DNA from: Amarolinea aalborgensis
Lineage (GTDB): Bacteria; Chloroflexota; Anaerolineae; SSC4; Amarolineaceae
Direction: 5' to 3'
NCBI RefSeq assembly: GCF_900491745.1
Contig: NZ_UETR01000019.1
Coordinates: 1-58,719 of the forward strand
Length of the DNA: 58,719 nucleotides
Positions 19,033 through 28,059 of this stretch are shown here, one piece after another (the first letter of the stretch is position 1; each line of letters begins with the position of its first letter). A model generated the notes under the pieces. It was given only the letters and a program-made list of their open reading frames with translations, did no database searches and was not told where the DNA came from. Position numbers and translations under genes: made by a program.

Positions 19033-20043
19033 ATGAGATATTCTACAGTACCGATCAGCGATGATGAATGGGATGCAGCCGAAGCGCTGGAAGCAGCGTG
19101 GGAGAATGGAGTCCCTGCGCCCCACGATGTTCCAGCCGCAGCCGGGGATGACCTGGAAGGCACGCAGGCGCTCCGCGACCGCCGCCCCGCCCCAGCGCCC
19201 GAAGGTGTTCCTCATGCGAGTGGCGACGACCTCGAGTCGCTGCTTTTCACGGCGGGTCAACTGCACGCCCTGGCAGCCTCGCTGCCGCCGCCGTCGCTTG
19301 CGCTCAGCCAGCGCGTGCGACGGCTCACGCTGGCGCCAAATTCGTCGCCATTCGGTCGGCCGATAGGTCCGCTGGCGCGTCTTTCCTGGCCGCGGATACC
19401 CTATCTCAGGATAGCCGGGGCGCTGGCGTTGGTCATGTTGGCGGTCATGCTTTTCACCACGCCAGGTCAGCGCGCGATGGCCGCGCTCATTGCCACCCTC
19501 AACCTGGGCGATGGGACTGCGCGCCAGGTGCAGGTCAATGTTTCGCCTGACAGTCAGCCGGCGGGTCAACAATCGGCCGGCGCGCGTGCAGAAACCCTGG
19601 CTAGTTTAGACGTTGCGCGCGGCCGCGTGCCCTATCCCTTGTTGGAACCAGGCTGGCTGCCGGCTAGCTACACGCTGCGCAGCATTGTGGCGGTGTCGTA
19701 CGATGGGATGCCTGATTGGTTTCCAGAGCCATTGTACATCGAAACCGATTACCGGGCGGCCGCCGCGCAGTCGCTGGCGTTTGACCTGACCCTGCGCCAG
19801 TTTGGCGTCGCGCTAGGCGACGCGGGGCGCATTCGCACCCTGCGCTTCGACTCGGTGGATGTTGTGTCCACGCAGGAAGTCCAGGTCAATGGCCGCGCCG
19901 GTCTGCTGCTCACCCTGCGGCAGGAAAACAAAAGCCCGGTCGTGCGTGAACTTGTTTGGCAGCAGGGTGATGTGATGATCGAAATCCTGAGCCAGTCCCT
20001 CAGCCCGCAGGACATGCTGGCTGTGGCCGCCGCGCTGCGCTAA
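19033..20043 (+). CDS. Membrane anti-sigma-like protein with extracytoplasmic DUF4367-like domain
   Basis: A 336-residue single-pass protein. The ATG lies one base after the sigma factor stop, indicating coupled translation. The N-terminal ~120 residues are cytoplasmic, acidic and proline-rich and contain no cysteine, so the usual zinc-binding anti-sigma motif is absent. The membrane helix is at ~122-145 (IAGALALVMLAVMLF). The outer part (~200-336; PLLEPGWLPASYTL ... MIEILSQSLSPQDMLAVAAAL) resembles the DUF4367 sensor domain found on anti-sigma and sporulation-type regulators. The position after an ECF sigma gene argues strongly that it holds that sigma factor inactive until an envelope signal. 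The lack of a recognised sigma-binding domain makes this inference rather than direct observation. Confidence 0.75.
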   Translation: MRYSTVPISDDEWDAAEALEAAWENGVPAPHDVPAAAGDDLEGTQALRDRRPAPAPEGVPHASGDDLESLLFTAGQLHALAASLPPPSLALSQRVRRLTLAPNSSPFGRPIGPLARLSWPRIPYLRIAGALALVMLAVMLFTTPGQRAMAALIATLNLGDGTARQVQVNVSPDSQPAGQQSAGARAETLASLDVARGRVPYPLLEPGWLPASYTLRSIVAVSYDGMPDWFPEPLYIETDYRAAAAQSLAFDLTLRQFGVALGDAGRIRTLRFDSVDVVSTQEVQVNGRAGLLLTLRQENKSPVVRELVWQQGDVMIEILSQSLSPQDMLAVAAALR

Positions 20044-20055
20044 GATGAGCTGCAA

Positions 20056-20084
20056 ACTTCCGAAGTCGGCGAGACTTCGGAAGT
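20056..20084. repeat. 12-bp hairpin between anti-sigma and YYY genes
   Basis: ACTTCCGAAGTC and GACTTCGGAAGT form a perfect 12-bp stem with a 5-base loop, without a T-run. A third partial copy (CTTCGGAAGCC) follows. It may be a weak terminator, an mRNA-stability hairpin or a dispersed palindrome. Confidence 0.65.
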
Positions 20085-20122
20085 CTATGGTCGCAGGCTT
20101 CGGAAGCCCATAGTGGGGTATC

Positions 20123-22750
20123 ATGGTTGCTGTATTTTCATTTTGGATGGTTCTACAACTGATCGCCCTGGCCGCGCTGCCGCTGACGTGGCATCTTTGC
20201 CGCCGGCTGCCGGATCGAGGCTACGCGCTGGCGAAGCCGTTCGGGTTGATGCTCGTCACCTACCTGGCGTGGTTGGGGGCCAGTTTCGGTTTCTTGCGCA
20301 ACAGCCTGGGCGGCATTGCGCTGGCGCTCTTGATTGTCGCCGGGGCGTCGGCCTGGCTGCTGTGGCGTGATGGCAGTCACCTGGAATTGATGGATTGGCT
20401 GCGTCAGCACGGCCGCTTGATTCTCATCACGGAGGTGCTCTTTGCCGCGGCGCTCGCCATCCTGGCCTATTACCGCGCGTTCGATCCCGCCATCTCCGCG
20501 ACCGAAAAGCCGATGGAGCTGATGTTCCTCAACAGCGTGCTGCGCAGTGAGCGCTTTCCCCCGCTGGACGCCTGGCTCTCCGGCTACAGCATCAGTTATT
20601 ACTACTTTGGCTATGTCATGCTGGCCGTGCTGACACAGCTCAGCGGTCTGACGCCTGCTTTTAGCTTCAATGTCGGCCTGGCTACCTGGTTTGCCCTCGT
20701 GGCGTTGGCCGCGTTCAGCGTCGGCTTCAACCTCGTGGCGCTGTTGCCATCCACCAGCCCACGCTCGCTGCGCGCCAGCGTGCTCTCCGGCTTGCTGGCG
20801 GCCATCTTCGTCGTGGTCATGGGCAATCAGCAGGGCATCCTGGAGTTTGCCTACCATAACCGCGTGCTGCCTGCGGAGACGATCAGGGCGCTGGACATCA
20901 AAGAAATGACCGACAACGCGCCAACCGGCCAATGGTTCGTGGGCGAGTATTGGTGGTGGTGGCATGCCTCGCGCGTCATTCATGACCGTGACCTGGCCGG
21001 CAACACGATTGAAGTGATTGACGAATTCCCGAACTTCAGTTTCATCCTGGGCGACATGCACCCCCATGTGCTGGCGTTGCCCTTTGTCATTATGGCGGTT
21101 GCCTTTGCTCTCAACCTGATGCTCAGCGCCGCGCAGGCCGCTGGTCAAGAGAATGGCGAGACCGGCGAAACCGGCGGCGCGACGCCCGGCGCTCTTCGCG
21201 CTTCGATCTTCAATCTGCAATCTCTACAGGGCCTCTTTCCACTGGGCGGTCTGGGCATCTTCCTCTACGCGCTGGCATTGGGGGGTTTGAGCTTTCTCAA
21301 CACCTGGGACTTTCCCATCTACCTTGGGTTGACTGTAATGGCATTCGGCGTCGCCCTCGCGCAGCGGCGCGGCGGGGCGACCGGCATGGTCATTGGGCGC
21401 AGCCTGGCGCTCGGCGTGCTGCTCGCCGTGGCCGGCGTCGTGCTCTACCTGCCCTTCTACCTCGGTTTTCAGTCGCAAGCCGGCGGCCTGTTACCCAATC
21501 TGCTCTTTCCCACGCGCTTGAGCCAATACGTGGTCATTTTTGCGCCTTTCCTGGTGGCCGCCCTGGCTTATGCTATCATCTTGACGGTGCAGGCTGCCGC
21601 ATCCGTGGTGCTGCGCCGCAGCCTGGCCTGGCTGCCGTGGACGTTGGGTTTGCCCGCAGCTTTGGTGCTGCTCATGCTCCTCCTGGCTCGTATCGTCCCA
21701 TCCTTTCAGGCGTTCGTGCAAGAGGTCCTGGCTAACCCGGCGGTGCAGGCGCAGACCGGCGGCGCCAGCGTCAGCAGCCTGCTCGGCTTGGTGCTGCGTC
21801 TGCGCCTGGCGAACCCGTGGACGTTCCTGTTCCTGGCTGCGTTCATCGCCTGGCTGGCTGGCCTGTTGGGCGTGCAGATCAGCGCGCGTCGTGAAGCGCC
21901 CGCCGCCGCGCCATCCCAGGATGCGGGGCGACCGTTGGCCTCCACCTTCGCGCTGCTCCTGGTCGGATTGGCTCTGCTGCTGACTTTTGCGCCGGAGTTC
22001 GTTTACCTCAAGGACAACTTTGGCACGCGCATGAACACGGTTTTCAAGTTCTATTACCAGGGCTGGACTTTGCTGGCGTTGGCGACCGCGTTCATCGTCG
22101 CCAGCCTGTGGCAGCAGCGGACTTTGACCCCGCTGCGCGGCGTTGCGCTGACGCTGATCGGTCTCTTGACCCTGACCGGCCTCTACTATCCCGTGGCCGC
22201 TGGTTACAGCAAGGCCGGACGTTTTGCGCACACCCCGACGCTGGATGGCCTGGCTTACTTGCGCCAGTACAACGCGGGCGACTACGCCGCGATTCAGTGG
22301 CTCAATCGTAACGCCACCGACGCGCGCGTGGTCTTGGAGGCCAGCGGCGGCTCTTATGATCGTGACGGCGCCGGGCGCTACTCCATGAGCACCGGCATCC
22401 CGACCCTGCTCGGCTGGGATGGACACGAGGCGCAGTGGCGCGGTCGCGCCTACGGCGACATGGCCCAGGGGCGAACTGAAGCCATCGAGGCGATCTATCG
22501 CACGGCTACCGCCAATGAACTCGACAGTCTGTTGAACCGCTGGGGCGTGGATTACATCGTGGTCGGCCAACTTGAGCGCAACAAGTACCGTTTGCAGCCG
22601 GCCGTGCTGACGCGACTGGACCGCGCGCTCGACCTGGTCTACGATCAGGAGGGCGTGCGCATCTACCGGCGGCGCGGCCCGGTTGTCGCCCAACCGCCGC
22701 CCATTGGCGCGGCCGTGGCGGCGCCTGTCGTGGGCGGTTTCAATCCATAG
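20123..22750 (+). CDS. YYY-domain (DUF2298) multi-pass membrane protein
   Basis: An 875-residue polytopic membrane protein matching the Chlor_Arch_YYY/DUF2298 family over its whole length. The tyrosine signature is SGYSISYYYFGY at ~residues 155-166, and the downstream HPHVLALPF motif, the DNFGTRMNTVFKFYYQ segment and the C-terminal GIPTLLGWDGHE are shared in position with the C-terminal half of the 13770 protein (HPHMMGMPF, FYRMNTLFKFYTQ, GLPSLLGAHQGE). This shows the two are paralogous. The charged segment near residue 350 (NGETGETGGA ... NLQSLQG) is partly coded by GA/CT-type repeat sequence. Likely role is transfer or export of lipid-linked sugar units; the reaction is unknown. Confidence 0.9.
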   Translation: MVAVFSFWMVLQLIALAALPLTWHLCRRLPDRGYALAKPFGLMLVTYLAWLGASFGFLRNSLGGIALALLIVAGASAWLLWRDGSHLELMDWLRQHGRLILITEVLFAAALAILAYYRAFDPAISATEKPMELMFLNSVLRSERFPPLDAWLSGYSISYYYFGYVMLAVLTQLSGLTPAFSFNVGLATWFALVALAAFSVGFNLVALLPSTSPRSLRASVLSGLLAAIFVVVMGNQQGILEFAYHNRVLPAETIRALDIKEMTDNAPTGQWFVGEYWWWWHASRVIHDRDLAGNTIEVIDEFPNFSFILGDMHPHVLALPFVIMAVAFALNLMLSAAQAAGQENGETGETGGATPGALRASIFNLQSLQGLFPLGGLGIFLYALALGGLSFLNTWDFPIYLGLTVMAFGVALAQRRGGATGMVIGRSLALGVLLAVAGVVLYLPFYLGFQSQAGGLLPNLLFPTRLSQYVVIFAPFLVAALAYAIILTVQAAASVVLRRSLAWLPWTLGLPAALVLLMLLLARIVPSFQAFVQEVLANPAVQAQTGGASVSSLLGLVLRLRLANPWTFLFLAAFIAWLAGLLGVQISARREAPAAAPSQDAGRPLASTFALLLVGLALLLTFAPEFVYLKDNFGTRMNTVFKFYYQGWTLLALATAFIVASLWQQRTLTPLRGVALTLIGLLTLTGLYYPVAAGYSKAGRFAHTPTLDGLAYLRQYNAGDYAAIQWLNRNATDARVVLEASGGSYDRDGAGRYSMSTGIPTLLGWDGHEAQWRGRAYGDMAQGRTEAIEAIYRTATANELDSLLNRWGVDYIVVGQLERNKYRLQPAVLTRLDRALDLVYDQEGVRIYRRRGPVVAQPPPIGAAVAAPVVGGFNP

Positions 22751-22796
22751 TGGCTTTTCCCTGCATGTTGATTTGTGTCAGATTTGTGGATGGCAA

Positions 22797-24533
22797 ATGA
22801 TTAAGCAATCACTGTTTATTTCCAGATCAGAGCCAACCTGGGTTGCCTGGTTGACCGTGGAGCGGGCGGCGTATGGGGGTGTGCTCCTGCTGGCCTTGGT
22901 GGTCAGGCTTTTCAATTTGGGCCTCTATCCGCTGACGCCGGTTGAAGCGCATCAAGCCCTTGCCGCCTGGCAGCTGGCGCAGGGCGAGCCAGTTGGCATG
23001 ATCAGCGGCGTCAGTCCCCTTCTGCTGTCGCTGAACCATGTGCTTTTCTTGCTCACCCTGGGCGGCGACGCGTGGGCGCGGTTGCTGCCGGCGCTTGCCG
23101 GTGTGCTTCTTGTCTTGGCGCCCTATGGGCTGCGTCACGAAATGGGGCGCCGCGCCGCGCTCGGCAGCGCGCTCCTTCTGGCGCTGTCGCCCACGGCTGT
23201 CCTGTTCTCGCGTACGGTGGACGGACACAGCCTGGCGATGCTGGCCGCGCTGTTGGCCCTGGTGGCGGTGACGCGCACCCTGGCCGGCGATCAGACCTGG
23301 GGCGCGTGGGCCGGCGCGGGCGTCGCGGCAGCCGTGAGCAGCGCCAGCGGCGGCGTGACCGGCGTCCTGGCGCTTGCCCTAGGCCTGGCCTGGTTTGCGC
23401 CGGGCGAGACCCGCGATTTTTCTGCGTCTTTGCGTCGCCTGGCGCGATTGGCCGCTGTGCCTACCCTCCTCGTTTTCGTCCTCGGCTCGACGCTTCTCTT
23501 GACTTTTTGGCCGGGTCTGGGCGCCGCCGCGGATGTGATTGGCCAATGGCTGGCGCATCTCACGCCAGCGGCCGATGCGCCGCCGTTCTGGTGGCCCCTG
23601 CTGCGCCTGCTGCTTGACGAGCCGGTCATTCTTTTTGGCGCATTGCTGGCGCTTGCTTTTTGGGCCTCCAACGCCGACTTCAGACGCCAGCTGACCTGGC
23701 CCGTCAAGACCGCCGCCCTTTGGGGAGGATTGGCCCTGCTGCTGGCCCTGCTGGGCCGCCAGCCTGCGGATGGGATGGTCATGGCCGTGCCGCTGGCGCT
23801 CCTTGCCGCCCAGGCGTTTGATTGGCTGCTGATGGCCGTCAAAGCTGGGCCGCGCTGGGCTGAAGAATGGATCGTCCTGCTCTCCAGCCTGGTCCTTATC
23901 GTCACATTCACCCTGTACCTGGCGAGTTGGACGCAAGCCGGCCAGAATCAATACCTGATTGCCGCGTTGGTCCTCGTCGGACTGGTGCTGGTTCTGTATG
24001 TGTTGAGCGGATTCTGGATTGGCGTGCGCGCCACCGCCGGCATTGCCGCCGTCTTCTGGCTCATCGTGCTTGGCGCGGCGCAGGTGGGGCATTTGTGGGC
24101 GCTGAATCAGGCCGAGCTGCCGCGCCAGGTCGTGCTTGCTTACCAAACGGCCACCACGACTGACAGCCGCGCGCTGGCCGACACGCTGGTCAACCGTTCG
24201 GCTCATCGTTATGGCGACGAGTACCGTTTTCAGGTGGATGTGGTTGAGAGTCCGACCAGCGATGTGGCCCGCTGGTACGTACGCAACTTCCAGCGCGTGC
24301 GCCTGGTGACCTCGCCTACGACTGCGGTGGACACCGATGCTGTGATCCAACCGCTGGCTCAAACCCCGACGCCGCCGGCTCCCGACTTTGTCGGCGCATC
24401 GTACACCCTCGCGCGTCGTTGGACGCCCGACGGCTTGAGCGGCGCGCCGTTGGCGCGTTGGCTTCTGTTCAACGACGCCAAGACGCCAACGAAAGATGAG
24501 AAAGTCGTACTCTGGGTCAAGGGGACGGAATGA
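22797..24533 (+). CDS. Polytopic membrane protein, GT-C glycosyltransferase-like
   Basis: A 578-residue protein with about twelve hydrophobic segments. ATG 22797 is chosen because the earlier open frame overlaps the end of the preceding gene and gives no membrane-protein start. The first helix and following loop (ALVVRLFNLGLYPLTPVEAHQALAAWQ) resemble the start of ArnT/PMT-like GT-C proteins, but the usual acidic pair is reduced to a single glutamate, so activity is uncertain. The last ~120 residues form a soluble tail. It lies in a same-strand run of membrane glycosyltransferase-like genes. I do not recognise a named family. Confidence 0.7.
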   Translation: MIKQSLFISRSEPTWVAWLTVERAAYGGVLLLALVVRLFNLGLYPLTPVEAHQALAAWQLAQGEPVGMISGVSPLLLSLNHVLFLLTLGGDAWARLLPALAGVLLVLAPYGLRHEMGRRAALGSALLLALSPTAVLFSRTVDGHSLAMLAALLALVAVTRTLAGDQTWGAWAGAGVAAAVSSASGGVTGVLALALGLAWFAPGETRDFSASLRRLARLAAVPTLLVFVLGSTLLLTFWPGLGAAADVIGQWLAHLTPAADAPPFWWPLLRLLLDEPVILFGALLALAFWASNADFRRQLTWPVKTAALWGGLALLLALLGRQPADGMVMAVPLALLAAQAFDWLLMAVKAGPRWAEEWIVLLSSLVLIVTFTLYLASWTQAGQNQYLIAALVLVGLVLVLYVLSGFWIGVRATAGIAAVFWLIVLGAAQVGHLWALNQAELPRQVVLAYQTATTTDSRALADTLVNRSAHRYGDEYRFQVDVVESPTSDVARWYVRNFQRVRLVTSPTTAVDTDAVIQPLAQTPTPPAPDFVGASYTLARRWTPDGLSGAPLARWLLFNDAKTPTKDEKVVLWVKGTE

Positions 24534-24640
24534 TCGAATGGGGCATAATGACATGCTGAACACCGGGGTTGGATTTGTGTTTGGATGGCCGAACGCTGGC
24601 GACAGCCTGGATGCCTTATGGAACGAGAGTCGAGGGTGAG

Positions 24641-27600
24641 ATGCAAAACATAGACATAACAGAACGCTTGGATACGCCATTTGTGAAGCGCTTTAACTGG
24701 AATTTCGAGAAGACCGTGTGGGTCTTGCTCCTGATCCTGGCCGTGGTGACGCACTTCTACATGCTGGGGGTGCGCGCGATGAGCCATGATGAAAGCCTGC
24801 ACGTGCTTTACTCGTGGAAGCTGTTTGACGGCCAGGGCTATCAGCATCAGCCGATGATGCACGGCCCGTTTCGCTTTCATATCAACGCGTTGGCCTACGC
24901 CCTCTTCGGCGTCAACGATGCAGTTGGGCGCTTACCAGCCGCCGTCGCCGGTGTTTTGACCGTCTGGCTGCTTTGGTTCTTCCGCGCCTACCTGGGCCGC
25001 GTAGGCGCTTTCCTGGCCGCCACGATGTGCGCGATTTCCCCGGCGATTCTCTATTACACCCGCTATATCCGCGACGAGCCGTTTATGCTCTTGTTCCTGG
25101 TTTGGCTTGTGCTGATGATCTTCCGCTACTTCGACACACGCGAGCCGAAGTACCTGATCGTGATGATGGTTCCCTACGCGTTCATGTTCTCTTCGATGGA
25201 GATCTCCTATATCTTCGCCGGACTTTTCATCGGGTTTTTCCTGCTGTACGCCCTGTTGGACATTGCGCGTGACGCATGGTCACAGAATGGGCTGAAGATT
25301 CCCTTCTTTGTCGCCCTGGCCGCCAGCGCGGTCGCGGCCCTTTACAGTTTCTATACGGTGACCAAAGGCGAAGTTGGCGTCGTCGAGCCGACAGCCGCGA
25401 TTGTCTTTTTCCTGGGCGTGGCGCTGTTAGCCACGGCGCTGTTTCTGGCCGGTCGCGGTGTCGGCGAACGCCTCCATTCGCACCCGGCCCTTGACGTGGT
25501 GATGTGGCTGTTGACAATCGCCGCGCCCCTTTTCTCGGCCTTTATCATTCGCATGTTTGGCTGGGATCCGCAGGATTACAGCCAAACCGGTTACATCCGC
25601 TCTTTGGGCGTTTTCGTGCTGATGTTGGTTGCGGCCGGTGTGGTTGGCTTTCTGTGGGGGCGCGTGCGTTGGCTCATCAGCGCGGGCCTGTTCTATGTGA
25701 TCTACATCTTGCTCTTCACGACTTTCTTCACCAATGGTCAGGGTATTGCCACCGGCGCGATTGGCTCGCTCGGCTATTGGCTGGCGCAGCAAGAGGTCGC
25801 GCGCGGCGGCCAACCCTGGTACTATTATCTCCTGACAACCCCCATGTATGAATTTTTACCCCTTTTCCTCACCCTGGGGGGCATCGTGGCTTTCATCACG
25901 AGCCGCGGCTGGCGCTTCTTGCTGCGCAGAGTCACGGCAAATGCCAAAGCCCAAAGCCTGAAGTCGAAAGAGGAAGGCAAAGACCACGACGTAGAGAACA
26001 GAGACCAGAGATCGGCGCGTCGCGTCAAGGTCGCGCCTGAATCTCCGGCCTCCGAACTCCTGTCTCCACCCTCGGATGTCCAGTCTCCGGTCTCCAGTCT
26101 CCAGTCTCCGATCTCGAACTTCCAATCTCTCTTCACCCTCTTCAACATTTGGTGGTTCCTGGGAGCCTTTGCCGGGCTGACCTGGGCGGGCGAGAAGATG
26201 CCGTGGTTGACTGTGTACATTGCGTTGCCCATGACCCTGATGGGCGGTTGGTGGGCCGGCCGCGTGTTGGAGCGCATTGACTGGAGCGCCTGGCGCAGCC
26301 AGGGAGGACTGTGGCTGCTGCTTTCCATACCGGTGATCGGATTCGCCCTGGTTTCACTCGCCCAGACCAGTCCTTTCCAGAGCGTCAGCATCCCCGGCCT
26401 CAGCGCGACATTGCAATGGGTGGCTGCGCTGATCATGCTGCTTGTCCTGGCCTGGTTTGCCGTTGGCTGGATTCGCCGCCTGGGTCGTCAACGCGCCGGG
26501 CAGACGCTCTTCCTGGCAGTCGTGTTGGCGCTTGGCCTGTGGACTGTGCGCGTCAGCTACATGTTCAACTACATCACCTATGACGACGCGACGGAACTGC
26601 TGGTCTACGCGCACGGTACGCCGGACATCAAGCGCGCCATGAACGAGATCGCACAGATCTCTGAACGCACAGTGGGCGGTAAGCAGATCAAGGTCGCGTA
26701 CGACGATGACTCGACCTGGCCGCTCGAATGGTATCTGCGCGAGTACCCCAATCGCACCTTCTACGGCGCTTCGCCTAACCGTGATGCGCTCGACGCGCCG
26801 GTTGTTCTGGTGGGCGACAAGAACGAGGACAAGGTCAAGCCGTACCTGGGCAGTCGCTATGTGCGCTACAATTACCGCCTGGTGTGGTGGCCCAAGCAGA
26901 CCTACTTTGGCCTGACCTGGCAGCGTATTCGCGACGGTCTGCGCGATCCGGCGCAGGTCAAGGTCGTGTGGGACGTGCTTTGGTATCGCAAGTACACGCA
27001 GCCCCTTAGCCAATGGGATCCCGTGCATCGCTTCTCGATGTATGTGCGCAAAGATGTGGTGACCTCCATTTGGCAATACGGCGCCGTCGCCGCCAGCAGT
27101 AATATCACCGACACCACGACCGAGGTGGATCCCTACGAAAAGGGCGTGCGCCAGGTAACGTCGCTGCGACAGTTGGGCGGCGTCGAAGGTCAGGCTGACG
27201 GCCAATTCCGCTCTCCGCGCAATGTGGCCGTGGCGCCCGACGGTTCTCTGTATGTGGCCGACACCGGCAATCACCGCATCCAGCAGTTCGACGCCGGCGG
27301 CAACTTCGTGCGGCAGTGGGGCAGTCAGGGCGCAGGCAACGGCCAGTTCAATGAACCGTGGGGCGTGGCTGTGGCGCCTGACGGCCAGTTTGTCTACGTC
27401 TGCGACACCTGGAATCATCGCATTCAGAAGTTCACGGCCGATGGCAAGTTTGTCACCACCTGGGGAACCAACGGCGTCACCGACGGCCAGTTGGGTCAGC
27501 AGGGCGTCTTCTGGGGGCCGCGCGCGGTGGCCGTGGACAGTCAGGGTCGCGTCTATGTGACTGACACAGGCAACAAGCGTGTGCAAGTCTTTACGCCTGA

Positions 27601-28039
27601 TGGCGCAGCCATTAACCAGTTCGGCGGCGCGGGGTTGGTGGACGGCGCCCTGGATGAGCCGGTTGGTCTGGCCATTGACAAGGACGGCAACATCTACGTC
27701 GCCGACACCTGGAACAAGAGGGTGCAGGTCTTCAGCAAGGACTTCAAGTATCTGCGGCAGTGGGCCGTGGCCGGCTGGCCTAGCCAATCTGTGGTCAACA
27801 AGCCGTACCTGGCCGTGGCGGAGACGCCGAACGGACGCCGCGTCTACGTGACCGACCCCGAATACTACCGGGTGATTGTGTTCGATGACCAGGGCAAGTT
27901 CATCGCCGTTTTCGGCCAATACGGCAATCAGGCCAACGAAATGACGCTGCCCACCGGCATTGCGGTTGACGCCCAGGGCCAATTGTTCGTAGCCGATCCC
28001 GATTCGCACCGGGTCATGCTCTTCCCGGCGGTCAATTGA
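24641..28039 (+). CDS. GT-C glycosyltransferase-like protein (TIGR03663 type) fused to a C-terminal NHL beta-propeller
   Basis: A 1132-residue membrane protein. ATG 24641 is chosen for its GAGGGTGAG leader and because the earlier TTG frame overlaps other sequence. The N-terminal ~780 residues are polytopic and resemble the Chloroflexi/archaeal family TIGR03663, with the acidic pair in MSHDESLHVLYSWK after the first helix and HGPFRFHINALAYALFG following. Residues ~845-1130 hold six NHL-type blades (SPRNVAVAPDGSLYVADTGN, EPWGVAVAPDGQ, GPRAVAVDSQGRVYVTDTGN and so on), a six-bladed propeller on the outer face. Residues ~446-498 are coded by a GA/CT-rich repeat element and read as a low-complexity linker rich in SPxSxLQSP. 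The propeller may bind glycan or protein acceptors. The stop lies about 20 bases before the next start. Confidence 0.87.
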   Translation: MQNIDITERLDTPFVKRFNWNFEKTVWVLLLILAVVTHFYMLGVRAMSHDESLHVLYSWKLFDGQGYQHQPMMHGPFRFHINALAYALFGVNDAVGRLPAAVAGVLTVWLLWFFRAYLGRVGAFLAATMCAISPAILYYTRYIRDEPFMLLFLVWLVLMIFRYFDTREPKYLIVMMVPYAFMFSSMEISYIFAGLFIGFFLLYALLDIARDAWSQNGLKIPFFVALAASAVAALYSFYTVTKGEVGVVEPTAAIVFFLGVALLATALFLAGRGVGERLHSHPALDVVMWLLTIAAPLFSAFIIRMFGWDPQDYSQTGYIRSLGVFVLMLVAAGVVGFLWGRVRWLISAGLFYVIYILLFTTFFTNGQGIATGAIGSLGYWLAQQEVARGGQPWYYYLLTTPMYEFLPLFLTLGGIVAFITSRGWRFLLRRVTANAKAQSLKSKEEGKDHDVENRDQRSARRVKVAPESPASELLSPPSDVQSPVSSLQSPISNFQSLFTLFNIWWFLGAFAGLTWAGEKMPWLTVYIALPMTLMGGWWAGRVLERIDWSAWRSQGGLWLLLSIPVIGFALVSLAQTSPFQSVSIPGLSATLQWVAALIMLLVLAWFAVGWIRRLGRQRAGQTLFLAVVLALGLWTVRVSYMFNYITYDDATELLVYAHGTPDIKRAMNEIAQISERTVGGKQIKVAYDDDSTWPLEWYLREYPNRTFYGASPNRDALDAPVVLVGDKNEDKVKPYLGSRYVRYNYRLVWWPKQTYFGLTWQRIRDGLRDPAQVKVVWDVLWYRKYTQPLSQWDPVHRFSMYVRKDVVTSIWQYGAVAASSNITDTTTEVDPYEKGVRQVTSLRQLGGVEGQADGQFRSPRNVAVAPDGSLYVADTGNHRIQQFDAGGNFVRQWGSQGAGNGQFNEPWGVAVAPDGQFVYVCDTWNHRIQKFTADGKFVTTWGTNGVTDGQLGQQGVFWGPRAVAVDSQGRVYVTDTGNKRVQVFTPDGAAINQFGGAGLVDGALDEPVGLAIDKDGNIYVADTWNKRVQVFSKDFKYLRQWAVAGWPSQSVVNKPYLAVAETPNGRRVYVTDPEYYRVIVFDDQGKFIAVFGQYGNQANEMTLPTGIAVDAQGQLFVADPDSHRVMLFPAVN
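25985..26135. repeat. GA/CT-rich inverted element inside a coding region (copy 2)
   Basis: GAACAGAGACCAGAGATCGG on the left and CTCCGGTCTCCAGTCTCC on the right, with a ~60-base spacer. It is closely related to the intergenic element at 11210-11338 (shared GAGACCAGAGATCGG and CTCCGGTCTC). Here it is read in frame as a hydrophilic loop of the 24641 protein, so the insertion kept the reading frame. Confidence 0.75.
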
Positions 28040-28059
28040 ATGATGAACGAGGTATAAGA

